This document shows, piece after piece, positions 47,241 to 56,234 of a stretch of DNA of 64,000 nucleotides (positions are counted from its first letter, which is position 1; the number at the start of each line of letters is the position of its first letter). The notes beneath the pieces were generated by a model. The model was given only the letters and a program-made list of their open reading frames with translations, made no database searches and was not told the DNA's origin. Made by a program: the position numbers and the translations under genes. The stretch is from Balneolaceae bacterium (GTDB lineage Bacteria; Bacteroidota; Rhodothermia; Balneolales; Balneolaceae), in NCBI GenBank assembly GCA_034521445.1, contig JAXHMM010000005.1:62001-126000 (forward strand), written 5' to 3'.

Positions 47241-48437
47241 TCAGCCTTGACCCGCCGCCCGCTCCTCCTCTACGCAGTCTCTTATGGTGTGCAAACTTTC
47301 CTCCAGCAGCTCATCCCCGATGACCAGCGGCGGGGCCAGGCGCACCAGGGTGTCTGAGTGCAGGGTCCACCCCAGGATAATTCCCTGCTCCAGGCAGCGG
47401 GTCACCACGCGGCGGGTAAGGCCGGCGCTCTCCAGCTCCATGCCCAGCATGGCGCCGCGCCCCCGCACCTCCACGATGCCCTCGCCGGTCAGTATTCTTC
47501 GGGCAGCGGACTCGATCTGTTTCGCACGTGCGCCGTAGTCGCCCCGCAGGAGCTCCTCCAGGGCGGCCAGGGCGGCCGCGCAGCTGACCGGGTGTCCCCC
47601 GAAGGTGGTTACGTGGTTGAGGGGCGGGTCCTTGCGGAAGACCTCGAATACCTCGCTTGAAGAGACGAAAGCCCCTATGGGCATGCCGCCTCCCATGGCC
47701 TTCGCCAGGCAGAGCACATCGGGCGTCACCCCGTAGTGCCAAAAGGCAAAGAGGCTGCCGGTCCGGGAAAATCCGGTCTGTATCTCATCGAAGATGAGCA
47801 GGGCGCCCGCCTCGCTGCAGCGCCGCCGGACCTCCCGCAGCCACGCCACCTCAGCCGGTATGATGCCGCCCTCCCCCTGCACCGGCTCCAGGATGACCGC
47901 GGCGGTCTCCCCGTCGATGGCATCCAGTCCACCGCCGTTGAAATCGAGGAAGTGGACGTCCGGCAGCAGGGGCAGATAGGGATCGCGGTAGACGTCCCGG
48001 CCGGTGACGCTGAGCGAACCGTGGGTGTCGCCGTGGTAGCCGTGCCGGAAAGCCACCAGCTTATGCCGGCCGGTATGTTTCTTGGCCAGTTTGAGGGCGC
48101 CCTCCACCGCTTCGGTCCCGCTGTTAACGAAATAGACGCGGTCCAGCGAACCGGGCAGCTCTCCGGCGAGGCGCGCGGCCAGACGGGCCTGGGGACGCTG
48201 GACATATTCCCCGTAGACCATTACATGCAGGTGGCGGTCGACCTGCTCCTTCACCGCACGCACCACCGCGGGATGACGGTGTCCCAGCGAGCTGACGGCG
48301 ATGCCCGAGATGAAGTCGGTGTATCGCCTGCCGTCGGCCGTATGTATGAAACAGCCTTCCGCACGCTCCACTTCCAGTCCCACAGGCTCGTCGCTGGTCT
48401 GGGCAATATGACGGTAAAAGCTTTGGCTGTCAGTCAC
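47241..48437 (-). CDS. class III aminotransferase (aspartate aminotransferase family)
   Basis: A 398-residue PLP aminotransferase. Blocks in order: DFISGIAVSSLGHRHPAVV, FVNSGTEAVEGALKLAKK, RHGYHGDTHGSLSVTG, ILEPVQGEGGI, IFDEIQTGFSRTG and CLAKAMGGGMPIGAF with the PLP lysine K246. It resembles acetylornithine and omega-amino-acid transaminases; the specific substrate is unclear. The following aldehyde dehydrogenase suggests that it makes a semialdehyde. It is divergent from the large T9SS protein across 262 bp; I see no clear promoter there. Confidence 0.85.
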   Translation of the reverse strand: MTDSQSFYRHIAQTSDEPVGLEVERAEGCFIHTADGRRYTDFISGIAVSSLGHRHPAVVRAVKEQVDRHLHVMVYGEYVQRPQARLAARLAGELPGSLDRVYFVNSGTEAVEGALKLAKKHTGRHKLVAFRHGYHGDTHGSLSVTGRDVYRDPYLPLLPDVHFLDFNGGGLDAIDGETAAVILEPVQGEGGIIPAEVAWLREVRRRCSEAGALLIFDEIQTGFSRTGSLFAFWHYGVTPDVLCLAKAMGGGMPIGAFVSSSEVFEVFRKDPPLNHVTTFGGHPVSCAAALAALEELLRGDYGARAKQIESAARRILTGEGIVEVRGRGAMLGMELESAGLTRRVVTRCLEQGIILGWTLHSDTLVRLAPPLVIGDELLEESLHTIRDCVEEERAAGQG

Positions 48438-48699
48438 TTGGCGCTTACTAATGAGACTCTAACTTACTCGTATTGCTTGGTAATTAGTATAATAAACACA
48501 AACGGCATAAGGGAAGCGCCATTTATCCGGTTCCATTCCCTCCTTTCTTTCCCAGTCCATGGCGTCGCTTGAAAAAGACAAAATAATTGTGTGTCTGATA
48601 AAATATCAGCAAGTTTCCATCGCCGATAGCAACTATCCCGACTGGAACCTCAGAGAAATTTCCCCTCTGTAAGCGATATTTAACACACATCAGCACCCC

Positions 48700-51600
48700 A
48701 TGAACCGTTTTTCCGGGCACCTGCCTGCCATGCTGACAGCCGGTGCCATCGTACTGGTCCTGGCTGCAGGAATCTTCCTTGACCTGCGCATGTCTCCCCT
48801 GGCAGACGAACCGCAGGCTGGCATCAGCTCGGACGATACGCAGCTCAGCCTGGAAAAGAGCCAGCGGCCCAAAGGTGCTTTCAACCGCCCGCGCTACGAA
48901 TACTTTTTCCGCCTGCTGCGCGACCCGGCCACCAACGCCATCCCTCCAGACGTACGTGTGCGGGAGCTGAATTACGCTCGCAACCTGCCCCGCATGGCCG
49001 AGCTTCCGCGCCAGGGGGCCCAGCCTGCCGGCTTCGACTGGAGCAACGCCGGCCCCTCCGACGTGGGGGGACGAACCCGCGCCCTGGGCATCGACCGCCG
49101 CAACCCCCAGGTGCTCATCGCAGGCGGGGTATCCGGGGGCATCTGGAAATCCACCGACGGCGGGGCGACGTGGGACCTCAAGACGCCGGACGCCGAAAAC
49201 CTGAGCGTCACCGACCTGGTGCAGCACCCCGGGCAGCCCGACACCTGGTACTATGTGTCGGGGGAGATCGCGGGCAACTCGGCCAGCGGCAACGGCGCCT
49301 TCTACTACGGCAGCGGGGTCTTCCGATCCACCGACAACGGGGAGAGCTGGAGCCGCATCACCTCCAACACCGACAACCCAACGGTGGTGGACGATCCTTT
49401 CGACATCATGTCGCGCGTGGAGGTGAATCCCGCCACCGGCAGTCTCTTCGTCTGCAGCAACGGCTTCGGGGTCTACCGTGCGCCCGACGGACAGCATTTC
49501 GAAAGCCAGGCCGTGCTGGGCAACCCTGTCAGCATGATGCACTGCGACCTGGAGGTCACCTCCTCGGGCACCCTCTTCGCCGCCCTCTCCACCGAAAAAA
49601 TTGCGGAAGGCGCCAACGTACCGCAGCAGACCGGCCTCTTCATGTCCACCGACAACGGCGACTCCTGGACCGACATCACGCCTTCGGGCTTCCCGCAGGC
49701 CCACGGGCGAAGCGTGCTGGCCGCGGCGCCGTCGGACGGAGACATCCTCTACGTTCTCACGGAGAAACTGGAATCTGAGACCAACCAGGGAATAAGTTTT
49801 TTCCGCCTGGACCTCAATGAAAACGAAGTCTCCCCTGATCGGGCGGGCAATCTGCCTGACTTCCGCAGCGGCGGCGACGGGTCGGGATACATGAATCTGC
49901 AGGGAGGCTACAACATGGTGGTCGCGGTAAAACCCGACGACCCGGATTTCGTACTGGTCGGCGCCACCAACCTCTTCCGATCCACCGACGGCTTCGCAAC
50001 GGCGCCCGCAGGCGGCTACGACATCGACAACGAGTCGCAGGTGAACCAATACTGGATCGGTGGCTACGCGCATGACAACTCGTTCGGTCTCTACCCGGGA
50101 CAGCACCCCGACCAGCATGTGATGACCTTCGACCCCTCCAATCCCGACCGCATGTTCGCGGGCACGGACGGGGGCGTATCGCTGACGCAGAATGTGACCG
50201 CCTCCGAGGTCTCCTGGACTCCCCGAAACGACGGCTATATCACCTCGCAGTTTTATACTTCCGCCATGCCGCCCGGGGAGAACGACGACCGGCTGATGGG
50301 CGGCACACAGGATAACGGAACACCTTACTTCCGTTATCCCGGGGGAGGCAGCCGGATCACCTCCGAGGACATCTCCCTGGGAGACGGGGGATACGCCTTC
50401 TTCACCCTCGACTATCTATATGTTTCCCGGCAGCGGGGAAGTATCGTCAAATATACAACCAACGGGAGCGGCGAACCTCTTCGCTTTGACTGTGTACACC
50501 CTTCGGGGGTGGATAGAGAACAGCTTCTTTTCATCCACCCCTATACGGTGGATCCCAACGACCAGAACGTCATGTACTTTCCAGACCAGAACAGGCTCTG
50601 GCGCAACTCGGGCGTAAATGATATCGACAACAACAACCCGAGCTGTCCGGGTGCCTCTACAGGCTGGGAAGTCCTCCACGAGGCTGCCGCGCCGCACGGT
50701 TATACCATCAGCGCCCTTGAGGTAAGCCGCTCGCCGGGCAACGTTCTTTTCTATGCCGCCTCTTCCCCCGAACAGCCGCCCCTGGTCCGGCGGCTGGATA
50801 ATGCCAAAAACAGCAGTTCCACACCTGTGGATATCTCCATTCCGGGAGCGGCCGACGGGGCCTGGGTGAAAGACCTCGCCCTCAGCCCGGTCAACCCCGG
50901 CGCCGGGCAGGTCGAGCTGCTGGCCGTGATGTCCAACTACAATATCGAAGGACTATGGCACAGCGACGACAGCGGACAGACCTGGGAGGCGGTCGAAGGC
51001 AACCTCTCCGGCGGAGGAGGTGAAACAGGGCCCTCGCTGCGCGCTGCCGCGATTCTGCCCACCGATGAGGGACCGGTCTACCTGGTGGCCACCAGCACCG
51101 GCCTCTACCGCACCCATACCCTTGACGGTTCCGACACGGTATGGGGACAGGAGGCCGAATCCGAAATCGGAAATGCGGTGACCGATCACCTCGACCTGCG
51201 CGTAGCCGACGGCGATGTGGCTGCGGGCACCCACGGAAGAGGCATGCTCTACGGGAATTTCCTTGGAAACACCGACGCCCCCACCATCGCGGTCAACCCA
51301 GGCAGCGGACGTCCGGGTGAGGAGGTGACGGTTACAGCCAGCGACTTTACCTTCAGCGATAACGCTGCGGGCAACGAGGTTTTCTTCAATGACGCACGCG
51401 CCGAGGTGCTCAGCTCTGAAGCGCAGGAGCTCCGTGTGGTGGTACCACGCAATGTCCTTCCCCGCGAGGAATCCAGCCGAACCGCCTCCCTGCGCGTTAC
51501 CACCGACAACCAGACCCTCACCACCGCCTTCGAGGTGCTGCCGCCCCGGCAGAACAGTCTCAGCCAGAATTTCCCCAATCCCTTCGGCGGCACTACGCAG

Positions 51601-51831
51601 ATCCCCCTCGATCTGCAGCAGGAGAGCCGGGTGACCCTCCGCGTATACAACATCCTGGGACAGGAGGTCTTCGCGCCTTATGAGGGTGACGTTTTCCAGC
51701 CGGGCACCTACAACATACCTATCGATTTCAGCGACAGGGCGAGCGGTACCTATCTCTTCCACGTCATCGCAGAGCCCACGGGCGGGGGCGATCCCTTTAT
51801 CGACTCCCGGCCCATGACCCTCGTAAAGTAA
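48700..51831 (+). CDS. secreted BNR-repeat (sialidase/VPS10-like propeller) protein with T9SS type A sorting domain
   Basis: A 1043-residue secreted protein. The N-terminus is hydrophobic (about 8-30). Multiple BNR/Asp-box repeats follow: IWKSTDGGATW, VFRSTDNGESW, LFMSTDNGDSW and LWHSDDSGQTW, which build beta propellers. An IPT/TIG-like domain (PTIAVNPGSGRPGEEVTVTA) is near 860-950. The end, NSLSQNFPNPFGGTTQI then VYNILGQEV and GTYNIPIDFSDRASGTYLF (parts), is a type A T9SS sorting domain. The enzymatic or binding role is unknown; no sialidase catalytic set is evident. It implies a working type IX secretion system. Confidence 0.9.
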   Translation: MNRFSGHLPAMLTAGAIVLVLAAGIFLDLRMSPLADEPQAGISSDDTQLSLEKSQRPKGAFNRPRYEYFFRLLRDPATNAIPPDVRVRELNYARNLPRMAELPRQGAQPAGFDWSNAGPSDVGGRTRALGIDRRNPQVLIAGGVSGGIWKSTDGGATWDLKTPDAENLSVTDLVQHPGQPDTWYYVSGEIAGNSASGNGAFYYGSGVFRSTDNGESWSRITSNTDNPTVVDDPFDIMSRVEVNPATGSLFVCSNGFGVYRAPDGQHFESQAVLGNPVSMMHCDLEVTSSGTLFAALSTEKIAEGANVPQQTGLFMSTDNGDSWTDITPSGFPQAHGRSVLAAAPSDGDILYVLTEKLESETNQGISFFRLDLNENEVSPDRAGNLPDFRSGGDGSGYMNLQGGYNMVVAVKPDDPDFVLVGATNLFRSTDGFATAPAGGYDIDNESQVNQYWIGGYAHDNSFGLYPGQHPDQHVMTFDPSNPDRMFAGTDGGVSLTQNVTASEVSWTPRNDGYITSQFYTSAMPPGENDDRLMGGTQDNGTPYFRYPGGGSRITSEDISLGDGGYAFFTLDYLYVSRQRGSIVKYTTNGSGEPLRFDCVHPSGVDREQLLFIHPYTVDPNDQNVMYFPDQNRLWRNSGVNDIDNNNPSCPGASTGWEVLHEAAAPHGYTISALEVSRSPGNVLFYAASSPEQPPLVRRLDNAKNSSSTPVDISIPGAADGAWVKDLALSPVNPGAGQVELLAVMSNYNIEGLWHSDDSGQTWEAVEGNLSGGGGETGPSLRAAAILPTDEGPVYLVATSTGLYRTHTLDGSDTVWGQEAESEIGNAVTDHLDLRVADGDVAAGTHGRGMLYGNFLGNTDAPTIAVNPGSGRPGEEVTVTASDFTFSDNAAGNEVFFNDARAEVLSSEAQELRVVVPRNVLPREESSRTASLRVTTDNQTLTTAFEVLPPRQNSLSQNFPNPFGGTTQIPLDLQQESRVTLRVYNILGQEVFAPYEGDVFQPGTYNIPIDFSDRASGTYLFHVIAEPTGGGDPFIDSRPMTLVK

Positions 51832-51842
51832 TGCCTGGCCTT

Positions 51843-52757
51843 TCAGGCGTGCCGCAGCAGCAAGACCGCCGTAAGCAGCGCCACAAAAAAGAGGGAAGCC
51901 CCGTATTTGATGCGCATGACCGTACGGTAGCCCTCGCGCCGGTAGATCTTCTCGCGCAGGACACGCCGTATGGCCCCGCCCAGCGCCAGGGCGGCCAGGA
52001 CCAGCGGCACTACCAGCCACAGCCTCGGATAGAGCGGCCAGAAGGCGCAGGTCAGCAGCAGCACACCGGCGCCCCACGCCCCGGTAAAGAAACGCACCAC
52101 CCCGACGGGCCCGTAAACCAGGGCGAAGGTGCGGTCGCCCCGCGCGCGGTCCTCCTCCGCCTGGTAGGCCTGGGAGACCGGGTAGAGACTCAGGATCACC
52201 AGGGTCGCCCCAAGTGCGCCGGGCGCAGCCACCCAGGCGTCCACATACCCGGGGGAGGCCGCCAGGTAGCCCATCAGTACGCCGTTGATGCCTGTGCTGA
52301 TCCCGATGGCCGCCAGGCTCTTCAGCGGCGCCCCTTTCCAGCGGGCGTGCGGGGTGGAGTAGAGCCAGAAAAGCAGCATGCTCAGGGCGTAAACCGCGGC
52401 AAAGGCGAAGCCCGACAGCCACCAGGCCAGCAGGAGTCCCACACCCTGAAGTGCCAGGGAGGCCGGCAGCATCCAGCGGCGCATGGGCGGAGGATGGCGC
52501 AGCCCACCCACCGGACCCGTGTCGCGGTCCCAGTACGAATTGTAGGCCGTGGCACCCCCGAAAAGCAGCAGGTGCACATTCAGCAGCTGGGCCAGCCACA
52601 CCCCCCAGGGCATCACGCCCGCCAGCGCCCCGCCCAGCAGGTAGCAGCCGGAGAGGATGCCCAGCTGGTAGTGCGGGCGCAGGTGAACCGCAAAGTGCAG
52701 GACCTGCCGGGGAAGAGAGACAGGCTCGGCCGCGCGGTGTGTCTCGGGGACGTTCAT
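51843..52757 (-). CDS. UbiA-family prenyltransferase
   Basis: A 304-residue inner-membrane protein with about nine hydrophobic segments. The first aspartate-rich motif is NSYWDRDTG (NxxxDxD) and a later acidic loop reads QAYQAEEDRARGDRTFA. The family transfers prenyl groups to aromatic or other acceptors (quinone, haem or lipid pathways). The substrate is not clear, and no quinone genes are next to it. The in-frame ATG at 52796 is possible; 52757 gives the better N-terminus. It is convergent with the T9SS gene. Confidence 0.85.
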   Translation of the reverse strand: MNVPETHRAAEPVSLPRQVLHFAVHLRPHYQLGILSGCYLLGGALAGVMPWGVWLAQLLNVHLLLFGGATAYNSYWDRDTGPVGGLRHPPPMRRWMLPASLALQGVGLLLAWWLSGFAFAAVYALSMLLFWLYSTPHARWKGAPLKSLAAIGISTGINGVLMGYLAASPGYVDAWVAAPGALGATLVILSLYPVSQAYQAEEDRARGDRTFALVYGPVGVVRFFTGAWGAGVLLLTCAFWPLYPRLWLVVPLVLAALALGGAIRRVLREKIYRREGYRTVMRIKYGASLFFVALLTAVLLLRHA

Positions 52758-52869
52758 GATAATGTCAGCATAGGCATTTTGGCACTTCCGATCCACTTCC
52801 GGTGGCTGACAGGGGCCGCTAAAAGAGCTATATTAAAGCTTTACGTCTTTTCAACACCGGCCAGCTCCC

Positions 52870-53769
52870 ATGCACACCCTCCTCGAACGCAGTCCCGCCA
52901 TGGAAACCCTCCCCCGCCGGGAGTGGCAGGAGCGCCGGCGACGCCACCGGGCGCGCGTCTCCGGGCTCATCGACGACTACCTGCAGGCAAGGCAGCGCCA
53001 GGAGAAGGACCCCGTCATGGATTTCCTATTCGAGTACTACGCCTTCCGTCCCTCCCACCTCAAACGCTGGTCGCCGGGCTTCGGCGTGCGCCTGGAGGGG
53101 GTGGAGGATCTGTCCGGCTGGGAGCTGGACGGGCTGACCGCCGTGGAGGGTGTCGCCTGGCTGGATCCGGGGCGTTTTCCGCGGGACCGCCTCTCCTCCC
53201 TGCACTGGATACTGGGCATGCTGAAGGGCACCCGCAAGCGCGCCCCAAATTTCGGCTGCTACGGCATGCACGAGTGGGCCATGGTCTACAAGGCTGATCA
53301 GGTGCGCCACGAGCAGATCCCGCTGCGCATGGAGCCCGATGAGCTGGCCCGATTCGTGGAATCACGTCCCCCGGCCTGCACCCACTTTGACGCCTTCCGC
53401 TTCTTCACCGAGGAGGCCCGGCCCCTGAATCGACGTACACTCAACCGTGACAGCTTCGCCGAAAACGAGCAGCCCGGCTGCCTCCACACCAACATGGACC
53501 TCTACAAGTGGGCGTTCAAGTTCCAACCCTGGATCTCCGGGGAGGCCCTGCTGGAGGCCTTCGAACTGGCGCTCCGGGCGCGGATAGTCGACATGAAGGC
53601 CAGCCCCTACGACCTGCGGGAAAGGGGGCTCGAGCCCATCCGCATCGAGACGCCGGAAGGCCGGCGTGAATACGTGCGCCGCCAGAACGAGCTCTACGAG
53701 CAGTCCCGGCCTGTGCGCAAGCGCCTCATACGGGAGTACGGGCGGCTGGCTAAATGCTTCGGTACGTAA
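52870..53769 (+). CDS. conserved protein of the family often labelled 3-methyladenine DNA glycosylase
   Basis: A 299-residue soluble protein. Strongly conserved-looking blocks: PVMDFLFEYYAFRPSHLKRW, NFGCYGMHEWAMVY, CTHFDAFRFFTEEARPLNR, EQPGCLHTNMDLYKWAFK and DMKASPYDLRERGLEPIRIET. I recall this family from databases as '3-methyladenine DNA glycosylase', but I see no helix-hairpin-helix or AlkD-like repeat, so I treat the role as unproved. An ATG at 52900 is an alternative start. It is divergent from ubiA and upstream of the zeta-toxin module. Confidence 0.7.
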   Translation: MHTLLERSPAMETLPRREWQERRRRHRARVSGLIDDYLQARQRQEKDPVMDFLFEYYAFRPSHLKRWSPGFGVRLEGVEDLSGWELDGLTAVEGVAWLDPGRFPRDRLSSLHWILGMLKGTRKRAPNFGCYGMHEWAMVYKADQVRHEQIPLRMEPDELARFVESRPPACTHFDAFRFFTEEARPLNRRTLNRDSFAENEQPGCLHTNMDLYKWAFKFQPWISGEALLEAFELALRARIVDMKASPYDLRERGLEPIRIETPEGRREYVRRQNELYEQSRPVRKRLIREYGRLAKCFGT

Positions 53770-53846
53770 GTATGGGCACTCAGCTTGATCTCTCTATTAA
53801 AGCAGATACCAATCGCATGTCGCGAGAATATTAACAGCCTGTCAGA

Positions 53847-54446
53847 ATGGCCGAAATCTCCACCTCGAAGCAGATGATCCTCATTGGCGGGCCCAATGGA
53901 TCCGGCAAGTCAACCTTTGCCGAAGAACTGCTGGAATCCCACGATTTACACTACATAAGTGCCGACGATATTGCCTTCGAATTGAATCCCTCGGATCCAT
54001 ATTCCGTGCGGCTCCAGGCGGGGAGGGAGTTTTTTCGCCAGCTAAATACCTCCATAAAGGACGAAAAAAGTATACTGATCGAATCTACGTTGGCCGGGAA
54101 ATCACTTGAATCCATTATCAGAAATTCCAGAAACAAGCATGGTTACAGGGTTACGATCATCTACATCTTCCTGAAAAAGGTTGAGACCTGTATCCAAAGA
54201 GTGGCGGAACGGGTTGAAAAGGGAGGTCATCATGTTCCGGAGGATGACGTCATACGACGGTATAACCGGAGTCTTAACAACTTTTGGAACCTATACAAGC
54301 AACAGGCAGATCATTGGTATCTGTATTACAACGGATCAGATAATTTCGAGGAATTTGCCTATTATATACCAAACAACCTTCATGTGCTGAACGATGACTT
54401 GTTTCGCAACTTTAAAGAAATGGTGACAAGTGATGAGCGAGATTAG
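53847..54446 (+). CDS. zeta-toxin-family kinase
   Basis: A 199-residue P-loop protein. The Walker A motif GGPNGSGKST is at 14-23. SADDIAFELNP (38-48), IESTLAGKSLESII and IIYIFLKKVETCIQRVAERVEKGGHHVPE match zeta toxins, which phosphorylate UDP-N-acetylglucosamine and block wall synthesis. The substrate is not proved here. Codon use and GC are lower than in neighbours, suggesting transfer. A 69-residue gene overlaps its 3' end by 14 bases and may be its antidote. Confidence 0.85.
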   Translation: MAEISTSKQMILIGGPNGSGKSTFAEELLESHDLHYISADDIAFELNPSDPYSVRLQAGREFFRQLNTSIKDEKSILIESTLAGKSLESIIRNSRNKHGYRVTIIYIFLKKVETCIQRVAERVEKGGHHVPEDDVIRRYNRSLNNFWNLYKQQADHWYLYYNGSDNFEEFAYYIPNNLHVLNDDLFRNFKEMVTSDERD

Positions 54447-54642
54447 CAAAAAAAGAGCACGTGAGCTGGCCGCTGAGTTCAGACGCCTGGGGCAGCGTGG
54501 CGTCGACAGGGCCCGGGCAGAGAATCACCGTTTGGGTCTTCCCAATGTGATGGAAAAAGACGGGGAAGTCGTCTACGAACTACCGGATGGCACCATTACG
54601 AGGAATAGGCCCGAAATCCTCGAAAGGCACGACAACGCCTAA
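54433..54642 (+). CDS. small protein, candidate antitoxin of the zeta-toxin gene
   Basis: A 69-residue charged protein: a basic helical N-terminus (KKRARELAAEFRRLGQRG) followed by ENHRLGLPNVMEKDGEV and a VYELPDGTI tail, a shape seen in small partners of zeta-type toxins. It starts inside the toxin gene (14-base overlap), so translation is coupled. A GTG at 54430 is in frame too. Its stop overlaps the end of anmK on the other strand. Antitoxin function is inferred from position only. Confidence 0.6.
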   Translation: MSEISKKRARELAAEFRRLGQRGVDRARAENHRLGLPNVMEKDGEVVYELPDGTITRNRPEILERHDNA

Positions 54643-55826
54643 ACCGGGAAGGAGATCTTCCCCAGGTTCACCCTCCGGCCCGCATGCCCGCGCGAGGCGA
54701 TGACAAAGCCCTCTCCCGCCAGCAGCTCGTTGGCCAGCACGGCAAAGATGGCGGCCTCCTTGGCATCCGGCGGCATGCCCAGCGCCTCGGTCGTCATGAT
54801 CTCCGCCCCCTCCAGCAGATGCCGCAGGTTCTCACGCAGCACCGGGTTGTGCACCCCTCCCCCGCTCACGTAAATCTCCGGCAGCTCCTTGCGCGGCAGG
54901 CGGCGCACCGCCTTCGCGATGGTCTCCGCGCTGAACCAGGTGAGAGTGGCCACCATATCCTCTTCTGTTTTGCTGAATCCCGCGCGCTCCGCGCATTCGT
55001 CCACCCACGCCAGGTTGAACATTTCCGGCCCCGTGGTGCGCGGCACGGGACGTTTCAACCAGGGGTGCTCCAGCAGCTCCCGCAGCAGTCCGGCGTGTAC
55101 CGTTCCCCTGCGGGCCCGCTCGCCGTCGCGGTCGAAGGGCTCTCCAGAGGCACGCTGCACGAACTTGTTGATGAGGATGTTTCCCGGTCCGGTATCGGTG
55201 CTGATGGGCTCTCCCCCGCCGGCCGGCAGCCAGGTAAAGTTGGCGATGCCCCCGATGTTCAGCAGCAGGCGGGAGGCCCCGGTACCGGCGTAGAGCATGC
55301 GGTCCACCAGGCTGGCCAGGGGCGCCCCCTCCCCGCCGGCCGCGATGTGCTTCTGGCGGAAATCGCTTATGGTGATGATGCCTGCGGTGCGCGCCAGCTG
55401 GTCGCCGTCGCCGATCTGCAGCGTGGCGTCGGGCCACTCCTTCTGCCCGTGCAACGACTGCGGGGCGTGGTAGGCGGTCTGCCCGTGGCTGCCGACGGCG
55501 TCCACCTCCTCCGGCCTCACCTCCCACTCCTCCAAGGCGTCCAGCAGCAGGGATCCGTGGTAGCGTCCCAGCCAGGTGTGTACCTGCGTGAGACGGCGAA
55601 GGGAGACCTCCTCGACCGAGACCACCGGCTCCAGCCTTTCGACGGTCTCCGGTGGATATTGCACCGTCTTGAACCGTTCCAGCTCCAGCCGGGTCGTACG
55701 CCCCCCTCCCCCGATGCGGCATAGGGCAATGTCGAGGCCGTCCAGGGAGGTGCCCGACATAAGTCCAGCGATGCGGCGGTTTTCCCGGCCGGCCACCTCC
55801 GAAAGATGGGCAAGCGACTTGTTCAT
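54639..55826 (-). CDS. anmK: anhydro-N-acetylmuramic acid kinase
   Basis: A 395-residue sugar kinase of murein recycling that opens and phosphorylates 1,6-anhydro-MurNAc to MurNAc-6-phosphate. GLMSGTSLDGLDIALCRI is the ATP-binding signature, DAVGSHGQTAYH the catalytic region, and LLNIGGIANFTWLP and DTGPGNILIN are typical. The frame opens at 55856, but the ATG at 55826 (GGAGG abuts it) suits the family. No murQ is seen here. The dap genes, alr and an M23 peptidase elsewhere in the window belong to the same wall metabolism. Confidence 0.95.
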   Translation of the reverse strand: MNKSLAHLSEVAGRENRRIAGLMSGTSLDGLDIALCRIGGGGRTTRLELERFKTVQYPPETVERLEPVVSVEEVSLRRLTQVHTWLGRYHGSLLLDALEEWEVRPEEVDAVGSHGQTAYHAPQSLHGQKEWPDATLQIGDGDQLARTAGIITISDFRQKHIAAGGEGAPLASLVDRMLYAGTGASRLLLNIGGIANFTWLPAGGGEPISTDTGPGNILINKFVQRASGEPFDRDGERARRGTVHAGLLRELLEHPWLKRPVPRTTGPEMFNLAWVDECAERAGFSKTEEDMVATLTWFSAETIAKAVRRLPRKELPEIYVSGGGVHNPVLRENLRHLLEGAEIMTTEALGMPPDAKEAAIFAVLANELLAGEGFVIASRGHAGRRVNLGKISFPV

Positions 55827-55881
55827 CCTCCTGAGTTCAAATATCTTGGGGATCAATCGTTCAGACCTTAGCTTAACAAAG

Positions 55882-56130
55882 ATGGGACAATTAAACGAAT
55901 CGGATTACCAGGCCTACGAGGAGGACCTGGAGCTGCTGGTGGATACCCTCCGCCAGTGCTTCGAGGCCGAAAAGGCGCGCTACTACGTGGTGGGGCACCA
56001 GAACGCGCTGTACATCGAGATCGAGGGACTGGAACTGCTTGACCGGGAGATCATCGAAGAAGTGGCCGGCCCGGTGCTGGACGAGCTCGACATGGACTTC
56101 GACGAGATTGCCCTCCTCCCCATGAAGTGA
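55882..56130 (+). CDS. small acidic protein of unknown function
   Basis: An 82-residue, strongly acidic protein with alternating helical and beta patterns: ESDYQAYEEDLELLVDTLRQ, then ARYYVVGHQNALYIEIEG and LLDREIIEEVAGPVLDELD, ending DFDEIALLPMK. No signal peptide, membrane segment or known motif is visible. It lies between anmK (divergent, 55 bp) and threonine synthase (104 bp downstream, same strand). I do not recognise a family. Coding is supported by codon periodicity, the ATG after an A/T-rich leader, and plausible composition. Confidence 0.65.
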   Translation: MGQLNESDYQAYEEDLELLVDTLRQCFEAEKARYYVVGHQNALYIEIEGLELLDREIIEEVAGPVLDELDMDFDEIALLPMK

Positions 56131-56234
56131 GCCGCCCTGCCGGCAGCCGAAGGGGCGCGGGCGCCCTTGTCCCGGTTCCCGGCTATGCCTATTTTCAACC
56201 AACCGCCGACCCTGCACCAGGACGCACCTTCCCT

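Noticed and set aside
48595-48609. CTGATA-AAA-TATCAG dyad upstream of the T9SS gene
   Set aside because: A short A/T-rich dyad is expected by chance in such an intergenic region; no second copy was seen.
48523-50118. 531-codon minus-strand frame opposite the T9SS protein
   Set aside because: Shadow of the 48700-51831 gene, which has Asp-box repeats and a sorting domain. The antisense translation is rich in Val, Gly, Arg and His with no motif.
50953-52599. 548-codon minus-strand frame spanning the end of the T9SS gene and most of ubiA
   Set aside because: It overlaps two well-supported genes in other frames and shows no recognisable domain.
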